A stretch of 64,000 nucleotides of DNA. Source: Sulfurimonas sp. Lineage in GTDB: Bacteria; Campylobacterota; Campylobacteria; Campylobacterales; Sulfurimonadaceae. This document shows positions 18,001-25,977 of the stretch, piece by piece (within the stretch, counting starts at the first letter, position 1; each line of letters begins with the position of its first letter). Made by a program: the position numbers and the translations under genes. Location of the stretch: contig NZ_JALOAN010000010.1 of the NCBI RefSeq assembly GCF_023228785.1, positions 1 to 64,000 on the forward strand, read 5' to 3'. Under the pieces are notes generated by a model. It had not been told where the DNA came from and ran no database searches. It saw only the letters and a program-made list of their open reading frames with translations.

Positions 18001-19517
18001 TGTTTAAAAAAGTCTGTAAAGTTTCTTTGTTTGTTTGAAAATGCAGCTAAAGGTGTGTCATCTCCCATAGAACCAACCGCTTCTTTAGCATCAATTATCA
18101 TAGGCTCTATAATCTGTTCAACTACCTCTTGAGTTACATTAAAATATCTTTGTCTTTTTACAAGATCTTGCATCTCAAAGTCACACTTATTAGTGTACTG
18201 CACTTCTACATGCTCTTGAAGATAGATCATATGTTCATTTAACCACTTCATGTAAGGATTTGAACTCTTTAGGTAGTCATTTATTTGATCATTTTTTAAA
18301 AGCTTTCCAAATTTCAAGTCAAGCCCTATCATCTCACCAGATTGAAGACGACCTCTCTCTTTTATATTTTCTTGTGGTATATCTATAACACCATATTCAC
18401 TTGCTATAAGAAAGTTATCATCTTTAGTTACTATATATTTTGCAGGACGAAGACCATTTCTATCTAAAGTACAGCCGATATAACGACCATCAGTTACACA
18501 AAAAGCAGCTGGGCCATCCCACGCTTCAAAAACTGTTGATTGATACTCATAAAAAGCACGAAGCTCTGGATCCATATGCGGAGCATTTTGCCAGGCCGAT
18601 GGAATAACAGCACGAACGGCTTTAAAGAAGTCCATATCATTTGCTATTAGAAACTCAAAAAAATTATCAGCAGATGCACTATCAGATGAGTCTAATTGAA
18701 GTATTGGAAGTATTCTTTGTATCTCTTCATCGCTAAATACTTCACTATTTATGGATTCAGACTTTATTTCAACATTTATACGATTACCCTCTACAGAGTT
18801 TATCTCTCCATTGTGCGCAACTGCACGAAATGGCTGAGCTAATCTCCACTCTGGTAGTGTGTTAGTTGAGAATCTTTGATGAAATAGTGAAAAAGAGATT
18901 TTAAAATTTTTATCTTGCAGGTCTTTATAGAACTCTTTTATATGCGTTGGCATAATAAGTCCTTTATAAGAGAGTACTTTTGAACTCATAGATGAGATAT
19001 AAAACTCTTTTTGCTCTACTAAAGCGTGTTCTATCTCTTTTCTACTAAGATATAAAAGTGCCTCAAATCTTTTTGTAGCCATTATTGAATTTGGTGTTAT
19101 AAAGAGGTGTACGATATTTGGCAGTGTTTTTAAAGCTTGATTTCCCAATGCTTTTGTATCTATAGGTACTTCACGGCTTAAGACTATTTTTAAGTCATTA
19201 CTTGCACAGATTTTTGTAGCAAGATCTAAATGTTTTTTCTCTTTATAAAAGATAGATGCTACTGCAAAAAGCTTTGGAAGTTCGACTCCACTTTTAGATG
19301 CTTCTTGTCTTAAAAATTCATCAGGCATTGAAAAAAGCAATCCACTACCATCCCCTGTTTTCCCATCAGCCGCAACTGCTCCACGGTGCATCATTCTCTC
19401 TAGTGCTGTGATTGCATCATTTAAAACCTTATGAGATGCTATATTTTTTATGTTTGCAATAAGACCAAAACCACAGTTGTCTTTAAATGATCTTAGTAAA
19501 TCATAGTGTTTTGCCAT
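15078..19517 (-). CDS. gltB: Glutamate synthase large subunit
   Basis: A 1479-residue enzyme that makes two glutamates from glutamine and 2-oxoglutarate. Cys15 in DNCGFGL is the N-terminal nucleophile of the glutaminase domain after removal of a 14-residue propeptide. The central and FMN-binding synthase domains follow (GEGGQLPGHKV; SGGDGGTGAAP). The [3Fe-4S] cluster site is C-x5-C-x4-C in KMLRICHVNKCTVG, and the C-terminal GXGXG beta-helix ends the protein. A minus-strand TATAAT (19608-19613) and AAAGGAG precede the ATG. All catalytic features are intact. Confidence 0.97.
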   Translation of the reverse strand: MAKHYDLLRSFKDNCGFGLIANIKNIASHKVLNDAITALERMMHRGAVAADGKTGDGSGLLFSMPDEFLRQEASKSGVELPKLFAVASIFYKEKKHLDLATKICASNDLKIVLSREVPIDTKALGNQALKTLPNIVHLFITPNSIMATKRFEALLYLSRKEIEHALVEQKEFYISSMSSKVLSYKGLIMPTHIKEFYKDLQDKNFKISFSLFHQRFSTNTLPEWRLAQPFRAVAHNGEINSVEGNRINVEIKSESINSEVFSDEEIQRILPILQLDSSDSASADNFFEFLIANDMDFFKAVRAVIPSAWQNAPHMDPELRAFYEYQSTVFEAWDGPAAFCVTDGRYIGCTLDRNGLRPAKYIVTKDDNFLIASEYGVIDIPQENIKERGRLQSGEMIGLDLKFGKLLKNDQINDYLKSSNPYMKWLNEHMIYLQEHVEVQYTNKCDFEMQDLVKRQRYFNVTQEVVEQIIEPMIIDAKEAVGSMGDDTPLAAFSNKQRNFTDFFKQKFAQVTNPPIDPIRERVVMSLNAGFGEVHNILDEIPSHAHRLKSISPIITREKLDVLKSFGDKKSPRYQAFYQNETFSTAYQGSLKDSLDVLIKKIVTSVQEDGTRIIILDDYEFSKDNKIIPMAMVVGRLSFALLESRVRHLTSIVCITGEVIDAHSAAVLIGYGASAIYPNLLFAIVIDKLESSKAIDMECIEALKSIHSALNGGLLKIISKMGISTIASYRNAGLFDILGLNDEIVDECFRSSHSELGGLGYDDIDARISKYHKEAFIEGGFNTIFPLNVGGFYKFYNGQEHHDFGPSVIHAIHAVAQSGKKEDYNKLRDLVNKRDLKFIRDFFELKSDRKPIDISEVEPKEEIFKRFASAAMSLGSISPEAHETIAMAMNKIGAQSNSGEGGEDAVRFESDRNSKIKQVASGRFGVTPAYLRSAQEIQIKVAQGAKPGEGGQLPGHKVTPLIAKLRHTVPGVTLISPPPHHDIYSIEDLAQLIFDIKQVNPKARVAVKLVSAIGVGTIAAGVAKSYADKIIISGGDGGTGAAPLSSIKFAGNPWEIGLSEAHNALKANNLRSLVELQADGGLKSGLDVVKAALLGAESYAFGTGVLTIVGCKMLRICHVNKCTVGIATQNEKLRAEFFKGHVDQVVNYFTLLAEDIRSIMAELGYKTMEEMVGRVDLLKVMDNDFAKKFDFSSILHQEEGINTHQQESNFPFDDNAFEKDLLKEAMVAIKHPEHPIRLTREIRNTNRSFGALISGEIAQYYGDGGLKSDTIKIKLQGIAGQAFGAFLIHGVSLYLEGEANDYIGKGMHGGKIIITSKNEGEDFTAGGNTCLYGATSGKLYITGSVGERFAVRNSGALAIVEGSGDNACEYMTGGIVVILGRTGINFGAGMTGGISFVYDKDHTFVENVNRELVEAIRIDTDESADARHLLKKLLKNYLVETQSAKAKDLLDNYRVEVRNFWLVKPKNLTKLPLSADKGD

Positions 19518-19607
19518 ATTTTCTCCTTTTTTTTAACATTCTTACAAATATTTGATTTTTTTAACCTCTTTTTAAACATACTTAGTATATTTAGAGATAA
19601 GCAGTGC

Positions 19608-19640
19608 ATTATACTATTTAAAGTTTTAAAAAAGTATAAT
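19608..19640. promoter_or_regulatory. Divergent promoter -10 boxes for gltB and recO
   Basis: The 175-base gltB-recO gap contains two perfect TATAAT hexamers: one on the minus strand (19608-19613) toward gltB and one on the plus strand (19635-19640) toward recO, whose ATG is 52 bases farther on. No convincing -35 boxes are present. Their closeness suggests the two promoters could interfere or share a regulator, but no operator is recognised. Confidence 0.5.
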
Positions 19641-19692
19641 AGACTTAAAATTTTATTAGTAAATTAAAAAATTGTGTAAATAAGAAGCAAAA

Positions 19693-20313
19693 ATGCAAGG
19701 TTATATCATAAAACTTAACAAGGTTAAGGACGAAGACTTAATAGTTACCATAATAACAAAGGGTAGCTTAGATACGCTTTACAGGTTTTATGGAGCAAGA
19801 CATGGAGTTATAAATCTTGGTTTTAAGATAGATTATGAGAGAGAAGATAGTGCAAAGTCAACTATCTCAAGACTAAAAGATGTCATCCATATAGGTTTTA
19901 CTTGGATCAATAACTATAAGCTCTTAAAGCTATGGCAAGACTTTATAGCACTCTTTTATAAGCATCTTCAAGATGCACAGGAGTTGGATAATTTTTACTT
20001 TGAGCTAATAGATAAAGCATCAAAAAAGTGGAGTGAACAAAACCCTAAGAGAGTAGCTGTAGAGTCTTATGTTAAGCTACTAGAACATGAAGGAAGACTT
20101 CACTCAGATCTTGTTTGTTTTTTATGTTCTACCAAGATAAAAGATGATGAAATATCGCTCATTCGAGCATATCTGCCAACTCATAGATCTTGTTCTCACA
20201 CTCTTGGTATTAGTAAAAAAGGGCTTATTGAGCTATTTGAGGCAAAGTCTTCTATCTTTTTAAGTGATAAAGAGATAGATAGACTATGGATAGTTTTACT
20301 TGAAGGGCTTTAA
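19693..20313 (+). CDS. recO: Recombination mediator RecO (epsilonproteobacterial type)
   Basis: A 206-residue protein with the RecO layout: an N-terminal OB-fold opening MQGYIIKLNKVKDEDLIV, a helical middle, and a zinc-finger-like LVCFLCSTK segment that keeps two of the usual four cysteines plus Cys/His in HRSCSH. RecO, with RecR, loads RecA onto SSB-coated single strands. The protein is short for RecO, as in Campylobacterota, where it is often annotated only as hypothetical. It converges on the methyltransferase gene with a 4-base overlap. Confidence 0.8.
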   Translation: MQGYIIKLNKVKDEDLIVTIITKGSLDTLYRFYGARHGVINLGFKIDYEREDSAKSTISRLKDVIHIGFTWINNYKLLKLWQDFIALFYKHLQDAQELDNFYFELIDKASKKWSEQNPKRVAVESYVKLLEHEGRLHSDLVCFLCSTKIKDDEISLIRAYLPTHRSCSHTLGISKKGLIELFEAKSSIFLSDKEIDRLWIVLLEGL

Positions 20314-20864
20314 GATTTTTTAGCAACTATAGATGCTATTTTTACTCTCTCGCCATTTGGATTTACATCTATACGCTCTTCATAGTAGATAACATCAAGA
20401 GCTATAAAGGAGTGAAGTAACTCATTTTTGCGTAAAAGATAGTCAAGATTCATAGTTGGAATCTTAAAATCTCCATGGGCAAGTAAATATGTCTCAAATA
20501 TGATTACTCCACCTTTTTTTAACCCATCTTTCATTTGAGAGACTATACGTCTATTTAGATAGTTCACATTTACGATCAGATCATACTTATTTGGCGTGAT
20601 ATTATACTTATCCAAATCAGCTTCTATTTTATTTATAGTAGGTCGCTTAGCTATCTTATCTAGTGCTACGTTTGAGATATCTACTGCATCTACTTCAAAG
20701 CCTTTTTGAGCTAAAAAGTTAGTATTTCTACCAGTTCCGCAAGCGACATCAAGCGCAATGCCAACATTTGCATGGCTTACATATTCCTCTAATATAAGAG
20801 AGACATTTTCTTGTGCTTCCTTTTGTGAATATTTTTCATTCCATCTTTTTTTATCTTCTAACAT
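20310..20864 (-). CDS. Class I SAM-dependent methyltransferase (TehB-like)
   Basis: A 184-residue Rossmann methyltransferase. Motif I is ALDVACGTGRNTNFLA (about residues 37-52) and is followed by an acidic residue ending strand 2 (VDAVDIS), the usual SAM site. The compact size and W-N-E-K-Y opening resemble TehB/tellurite-resistance and thiopurine-type enzymes. The substrate is unknown. It follows the GGDEF-EAL gene by 3 bases, so the two are probably co-transcribed. Confidence 0.8.
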   Translation of the reverse strand: MLEDKKRWNEKYSQKEAQENVSLILEEYVSHANVGIALDVACGTGRNTNFLAQKGFEVDAVDISNVALDKIAKRPTINKIEADLDKYNITPNKYDLIVNVNYLNRRIVSQMKDGLKKGGVIIFETYLLAHGDFKIPTMNLDYLLRKNELLHSFIALDVIYYEERIDVNPNGERVKIASIVAKKS

Positions 20865-20867
20865 AAT

Positions 20868-23144
20868 TTATCCTTTTCTTAAAAATTTTATCAAATCCTC
20901 TCTAGAGAGTGGTTTTGAATAGTAGTAACCTTGAAATATATCACAATTACTTCTCTTGAGCTCATCTATTTGCTCAATGCTTTCAACTCCCTCAGCTAAG
21001 GTTTTCATGTGAAAATTTTTCCCTATGTTTATTATACTATCTACTAGGTTTTTTTCACTTTCATCATACAAGATCTTATCAATAAAGCTTTTATCTATCT
21101 TTAACTCATCAATAGGTAACTCTCTTAAAATACTAAGAGATGAGTAACCAGTTCCAAAGTCATCTAAAGATATCTTTATATCATGTTCTTGTATATCGTA
21201 CAAAATAGGCAAAACATCATCCAGACTCTCTATAGACAAAGACTCTGTAATCTCAAGCGTCAGAGAGCTTCTATTGAAGTTCTCTAGCGCTATTGCTTTT
21301 AGTAAATTTGGTAAAAAATCAGCTTCCATTAGTTGAACAACTGAGATATTTATAGAGAGATTAAAAGTGAGGCTTAACTCTTCTTGAACCATTTTTATCT
21401 CTCTTAGAGAAGTTTGTATGATAAACTCTCCAAGCTCTTTCATAAGCCCACTCTCTTCAGCTACATATATAAACTTATCAGGAGCGACAAACCCTAACTT
21501 TTTGTTTTGCCATCTAACAAGAGCTTCAACACCATAAAGTGTCTCATCGGAGTTTATCTGTGGCTGATAAGCCATCCAAAGCTCACGAGCTTCTATAGCG
21601 CCTCTTAGTTCATGTTCTACCTCTGTTCTAAAAGCATTTAGTGATCGCATCTCTTCCGAGAAGAATGAGTATGAATTTTTAATTTTTTTAGCTTGATACA
21701 TCGCAGTATCAGCAAGGCTTAAAAGCTCTTCTATGTTTTTTGCATCTTTTGGACATTCAGCAATTCCTATACTAACCCCTATCCTAAAATCTCTCTTTCC
21801 TATATGATAGACCTTAGATATATAGTTTATAAGATCTTGAATTTTTAACTCTATCTCTTTCCTATTAATATTGTTAGCAAAAACTATAAACTCATCACCA
21901 CCCTGTCTTATAATCATTTCATCTTTAGTAAAAAACATATTTAGTCTATTTGCAACTTCGATTAAGATATCATCTCCGGCAATATGTCCAAACTTATCAT
22001 TTATATTTTTAAAATTATCCAGATCTAGATATAGAACAAAGTACTTATTGTTATATAACTTTCTATAGTTTTGTATGTTTTCATACATATAAATTCTATT
22101 TGGTAAATTTGTTAAAGTGTCGTGTTGAACCTGACGAATAAGCTCTAAATCTTTTCTCTTCTCAGATACAGCTACACTTTTAAAGAGAATAAAAAATATT
22201 ATAAAAGTCAAAATAAACATCGTTATGTAGAGGATTACTTCTCTAGAAAACTCCTCTTTTATCTCTTGTACACTTCCTCCAACAGATATCCAAAGCTTGT
22301 ATTTTTTAACATAATTCAAACCTACTATATTATCGCCTATCTGATCACTATTTATAAAAAGACTAATTGTTTTTGGTCTCTTTCTTAACTCTTTTATGGA
22401 GTATTTGTACTTTGAGTAAAAGATCTCTTTAACATGAGAGAGTAACTCTTTTTTTATAGGTTTTTCATATAGATCTATCTGAGAAGAGTTTTGTTGGCTA
22501 TAGTATAGTTTATATAAATTGCCTTTATCATCTAGATCTTTTAAGATGACTACTATTTTATTTTTTGAAAGTTCAAATGCATCAAGATAGTTACTGTTTT
22601 TAGAATTTTTTATACCAGCTATTACAACACCTAAGATATTCCCATCATCATCTCGTATAGCCTTCCTAAGTGGAATAATCCACTCATTAATAGCATCAAA
22701 ATAGTATGTTCTTGAAACTACCATATGATCAGAGCTAAGAGATCTTTTAAAATCATAACTAGTTTTATCATTAGTCATAAGATTTATATCTTTTTTTTCT
22801 ACGTTTGAGCTAGATACTAGAACTTGACCATTCTTATCAGCTAAACCAAGAGTAACTAGGGAAGGATTGTGTTTTAGTATAAGACTAAACAGTTCTTCTG
22901 TTTTGGCTTTAGAACTACTTTTGCACTCTTTAAAGATGCTCTCTCCAACAACACTTAAGAGCATATCTTTTTGCATAAAATCTGCTTCTATTGATTGTGC
23001 CACTATTTGAGTGTAGTACTCTACTTGGGTAGTGTACCTCTCTTTTATCCCTTTATAATTAAAATAAAGAAGAGTTACTAAAAACAGTGTAGCAACGATT
23101 GACAATAAATAAAATATCTTCCATATATTGTTTTTTAGTATCAT
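20868..23144 (-). CDS. Membrane sensor with Cache, GGDEF and EAL domains
   Basis: A 758-residue cyclic-di-GMP enzyme. One N-terminal helix, a periplasmic Cache-like sensor (about 40-295) and a second helix (about 300-325) lead into a GGDEF domain (motif near residue 415) and an EAL domain (EALVRW near 540; DDFGTGYSS near 661; AEGVE later). The GGDEF motif is canonical, but the RxxD inhibitory site five residues upstream is absent (TKDE). All EAL metal and catalytic residues I could check are present, so phosphodiesterase activity is likely and cyclase activity possible. The ligand is unknown. A methyltransferase gene follows 3 bases downstream. Confidence 0.92.
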   Translation of the reverse strand: MILKNNIWKIFYLLSIVATLFLVTLLYFNYKGIKERYTTQVEYYTQIVAQSIEADFMQKDMLLSVVGESIFKECKSSSKAKTEELFSLILKHNPSLVTLGLADKNGQVLVSSSNVEKKDINLMTNDKTSYDFKRSLSSDHMVVSRTYYFDAINEWIIPLRKAIRDDDGNILGVVIAGIKNSKNSNYLDAFELSKNKIVVILKDLDDKGNLYKLYYSQQNSSQIDLYEKPIKKELLSHVKEIFYSKYKYSIKELRKRPKTISLFINSDQIGDNIVGLNYVKKYKLWISVGGSVQEIKEEFSREVILYITMFILTFIIFFILFKSVAVSEKRKDLELIRQVQHDTLTNLPNRIYMYENIQNYRKLYNNKYFVLYLDLDNFKNINDKFGHIAGDDILIEVANRLNMFFTKDEMIIRQGGDEFIVFANNINRKEIELKIQDLINYISKVYHIGKRDFRIGVSIGIAECPKDAKNIEELLSLADTAMYQAKKIKNSYSFFSEEMRSLNAFRTEVEHELRGAIEARELWMAYQPQINSDETLYGVEALVRWQNKKLGFVAPDKFIYVAEESGLMKELGEFIIQTSLREIKMVQEELSLTFNLSINISVVQLMEADFLPNLLKAIALENFNRSSLTLEITESLSIESLDDVLPILYDIQEHDIKISLDDFGTGYSSLSILRELPIDELKIDKSFIDKILYDESEKNLVDSIINIGKNFHMKTLAEGVESIEQIDELKRSNCDIFQGYYYSKPLSREDLIKFLRKG

Positions 23145-23189
23145 TCAACTATCATACCAAAAATCCGCTCTATATAATATTTTTTTATA

Positions 23190-24320
23190 CTATGAGAGTC
23201 TGTTCTTGTAATTTTCATAACCAAAATCTTTTACGATCTCTATCTTGCCATCTCTTCTTTTAAGAGCTAAAGATGGGAGTTTAATGCCATTAAATGTTGT
23301 ACTTTTGACAAACGTATAGTGGATCTGATCTTCAAATATAACCCTATCTCCAACTTCAAGCGCTTTATCAAATGAGTAATCACCCATAATGTCACCTGCT
23401 AAACAAGTATTTCCTGCAAGTCTATAAGTTAACTCTTTTTTCTCTGCCTCAGCTGCACCTCTAACTTCAGCACGATAAGGCATAGCCATAGTATCTGGCA
23501 TATGAGCCTCAGCAGAAGCATCTAGTATTGCTATTTTCATACCATTGTCAACCACATCTAAAACACTGCTTATTAGATATCCACACTCCCAACCAACGGC
23601 TTCACCAGGTTCAAGATATACTTCTACGCTGTATTTTTCTCTAAAATCTTTGATGATTTTTATAAGCTTCTCAACATCATAACCCTCTTTAGTTATGTGA
23701 TGTCCTCCGCCAAAGTTGATGTATTTTAAACCTTTAAAGTACTTAGAAAACTTACTCTCAAAAGCTTTTAAAACACCCTCTAGTGCATCTACATTTTGTT
23801 CACAAAGAGCGTGAAAGTTTAGTCCATCTACATATTTTAAGACTCTCTCATCAAAGTTTGCTTTAGTTGTGCCTAAGCGGCTGTAGATCCCACAAGGGTT
23901 GTAGATCTCTTTTGGAGACTGCGAATACTCCGGGTTTATTCTAAGTGAGATCTCTATCTTAGGATTTACTTCTTTTACTCTTTTTGCATACTTAAAGAGT
24001 TGGTTTACAGAGTTAAAGACTATGTGATCTGAGATGGTAGCTATCTCATCTATCTCTTCATCTTTAAATGCTGGTGAGTAGGTGTGAACTTCTTTGCCAA
24101 ACTCCTCGTAAGCTAGTTTTGCCTCATGAAGTCCACTAGCTGTACATCCGTGAAGATATCTCTTAACCTGCTCAAAAGTGCTCCACATTGCAAAACCTTT
24201 AAGAGCTAAAATAACCTTAGCTCCACTTCTTTTTTGCACATCATCTAAGATAAGAAGATTCCTCTCTAAAAGCTCTTCTTCACAGACATAACATGGAGTT
24301 GGGATATCTTCTATCTTCAT
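23190..24320 (-). CDS. nspC: Carboxynorspermidine/carboxyspermidine decarboxylase
   Basis: A 376-residue fold-III PLP decarboxylase. The PLP lysine is Lys41 in LALKGFAMWS; NFGGGHH and LEPGEAVGWECGY are the glycine-rich phosphate loop and family-specific segment; the GNTCLAGDIMGDY segment carries the catalytic cysteine. It decarboxylates carboxynorspermidine or carboxyspermidine, the last step of the alternative polyamine pathway. The preceding enzyme is encoded 4 bases upstream, giving a complete two-gene module. Confidence 0.92.
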   Translation of the reverse strand: MKIEDIPTPCYVCEEELLERNLLILDDVQKRSGAKVILALKGFAMWSTFEQVKRYLHGCTASGLHEAKLAYEEFGKEVHTYSPAFKDEEIDEIATISDHIVFNSVNQLFKYAKRVKEVNPKIEISLRINPEYSQSPKEIYNPCGIYSRLGTTKANFDERVLKYVDGLNFHALCEQNVDALEGVLKAFESKFSKYFKGLKYINFGGGHHITKEGYDVEKLIKIIKDFREKYSVEVYLEPGEAVGWECGYLISSVLDVVDNGMKIAILDASAEAHMPDTMAMPYRAEVRGAAEAEKKELTYRLAGNTCLAGDIMGDYSFDKALEVGDRVIFEDQIHYTFVKSTTFNGIKLPSLALKRRDGKIEIVKDFGYENYKNRLS

Positions 24321-24324
24321 CTTT

Positions 24325-25509
24325 TTATACTTCCATCTCTTTTATTTGCCAAGGAAGACCTTGAGTATTCATCTCATCCATAAACGGATCTGGGTCAAGT
24401 TGCTCTAGGTTAAAAACACCCTCCCCGCTCCACTTTCCTTGTAGCATTAGTTTCGCACCTATCATCGCTGGAACTCCAGTTGAGTAAGAAACACCTTGAG
24501 AGTTTGTCTCTGCAAAACACTCTTCATGATCTTTTACTTGGTAGATGTAGATCTTTCTTTTCTTGCCATCTTTTATGCCCTCTACTAAAACACCGATATT
24601 TGTCTTGCCAGTTGTTCTAGGACCAAGTGAAGCTGGATCTGGAAGAAGTGTCTTTAAAAACTCCATAGGAACTATCTTCATCCCCTTATGTTCTACCTCT
24701 TTAATACCAAGCATTCCTACATTTTCCAAGCACTTCATATGCGTGAGGTAACTCTGTCCAAAAGTCATAAAAAATCTTATGCGTTTTAAACCTTTTATGT
24801 TTTTAACAAGTGACTCTAACTCTTCATGGTAGAGCAAGTAAGAGTCTTTTGAACCAACCTCAGGATAGTCCCAAACCTGCATAATCTCCATAGGCTCAGT
24901 CTCGATCCACTCTCCATTTTCCCAGTAACGACCTTTTGAACTAACTTCTCTTAGGTTTATCTCAGGGTTAAAGTTTGTAGCAAAAGCATAACCGTGATCT
25001 CCAGCGTTACAGTCAAGTATGTCTATGGTGTGGATCTCATCAAAGTAGTGTTTCGCAGCATAAGCACAAAAAACATTTGTAGCACCTGGATCAAAACCAC
25101 TCCCTAAAACTCCCATGATCCCAGCTTTTTTAAATGCCACATCTCTCTCCCACTGAAGTTTATACTCAAACTTAGCCTCATCTGGATGCTCATAGTTTGC
25201 AGTATCAAGATACGCTGTCTTTGTAGCAATACACGCATCCATAATGGTTAGATCTTGATATGGAAGTGCAACATTTATAACGATGTCCGCATTAACTTCT
25301 TTTATGAGCTTTATAAGCTCCTCTGTATTGTCCGCATCTACGCTTTTTGTTACTATATCTGCATCTGGCAGGTCGCTCTTTATAAGATCGCATCTTGCAA
25401 TAGTTCTACTTGCTAAGACTATACGACCAAATACATCTGCATTTTGTACACATTTGTGCACGACTACACGACTGACTCCGCCAGCACCAATTATCAAAGT
25501 TGTTTTCAT
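24325..25509 (-). CDS. Carboxynorspermidine synthase (saccharopine dehydrogenase family)
   Basis: A 394-residue NAD(P)H-dependent dehydrogenase. A Rossmann GAGGVSRVV (residues 8-16) opens the protein, and the C-terminal half has the saccharopine dehydrogenase-like catalytic domain with GVLGSGFDPGATNVF. It condenses aspartate semialdehyde with a diamine (diaminopropane or putrescine) and reduces the imine. Pairing with nspC supports the polyamine assignment over lysine metabolism, since this family is otherwise often annotated LYS1 or saccharopine dehydrogenase. A minus-strand TATAAT (25569-25574) lies 60 bases before the ATG. Confidence 0.9.
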   Translation of the reverse strand: MKTTLIIGAGGVSRVVVHKCVQNADVFGRIVLASRTIARCDLIKSDLPDADIVTKSVDADNTEELIKLIKEVNADIVINVALPYQDLTIMDACIATKTAYLDTANYEHPDEAKFEYKLQWERDVAFKKAGIMGVLGSGFDPGATNVFCAYAAKHYFDEIHTIDILDCNAGDHGYAFATNFNPEINLREVSSKGRYWENGEWIETEPMEIMQVWDYPEVGSKDSYLLYHEELESLVKNIKGLKRIRFFMTFGQSYLTHMKCLENVGMLGIKEVEHKGMKIVPMEFLKTLLPDPASLGPRTTGKTNIGVLVEGIKDGKKRKIYIYQVKDHEECFAETNSQGVSYSTGVPAMIGAKLMLQGKWSGEGVFNLEQLDPDPFMDEMNTQGLPWQIKEMEV

Positions 25510-25599
25510 TTTTTCTCCTAAATACTATTTTTATAGTGATCTTTTTTTGACTCTATTTTACTAGTGTGATTATAGCAGTTCTCTAATTTTTTACTAACC

Positions 25600-25977
25600 T
25601 TATATCAACTCAAAAGCCACAATAAGAGTAAAGATCCATACAAGTGCTGTAACTATCAGACTCATAAGAACTAGCGTAGCTCCAACATCTTTTGCTTGCT
25701 TTGCCAAGATGTGGTAGTCACTAGTTACAAGATCTACAACTCTCTCTATGGAACTATTTGTAATCTCCGCTAAAAGAGGTAGAAAAAGAGAGATAAAGAG
25801 GATGCTTGAGAATCCAAAACCAATTGGTAAGATCCACGCTACAAAACCCATCACGCAAAGAAGTAGAAGCTGCCACTTAAACGATGTCTCATTTTTTGTA
25901 ATATCTACAAAACCCTCTAAAGCGTAGATGCCATTCTTAAAAAGCGAATGTTTAGGCTTGTTTAGTTTCATGTTCAT
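25600..25977 (-). CDS. dgkA: Diacylglycerol kinase
   Basis: A 125-residue membrane kinase with three hydrophobic helices and the conserved amphipathic E-I-T-N-S-S-I-E-R-V-V-D segment that carries the catalytic glutamate. It phosphorylates diacylglycerol or undecaprenol, recycling lipid from membrane-derived oligosaccharide synthesis. The start lies within the 3' end of the acyltransferase fusion gene (26-base overlap), indicating coupling between two lipid enzymes; an alternative ATG two codons in does not remove the overlap. Confidence 0.9.
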   Translation of the reverse strand: MNMKLNKPKHSLFKNGIYALEGFVDITKNETSFKWQLLLLCVMGFVAWILPIGFGFSSILFISLFLPLLAEITNSSIERVVDLVTSDYHILAKQAKDVGATLVLMSLIVTALVWIFTLIVAFELI

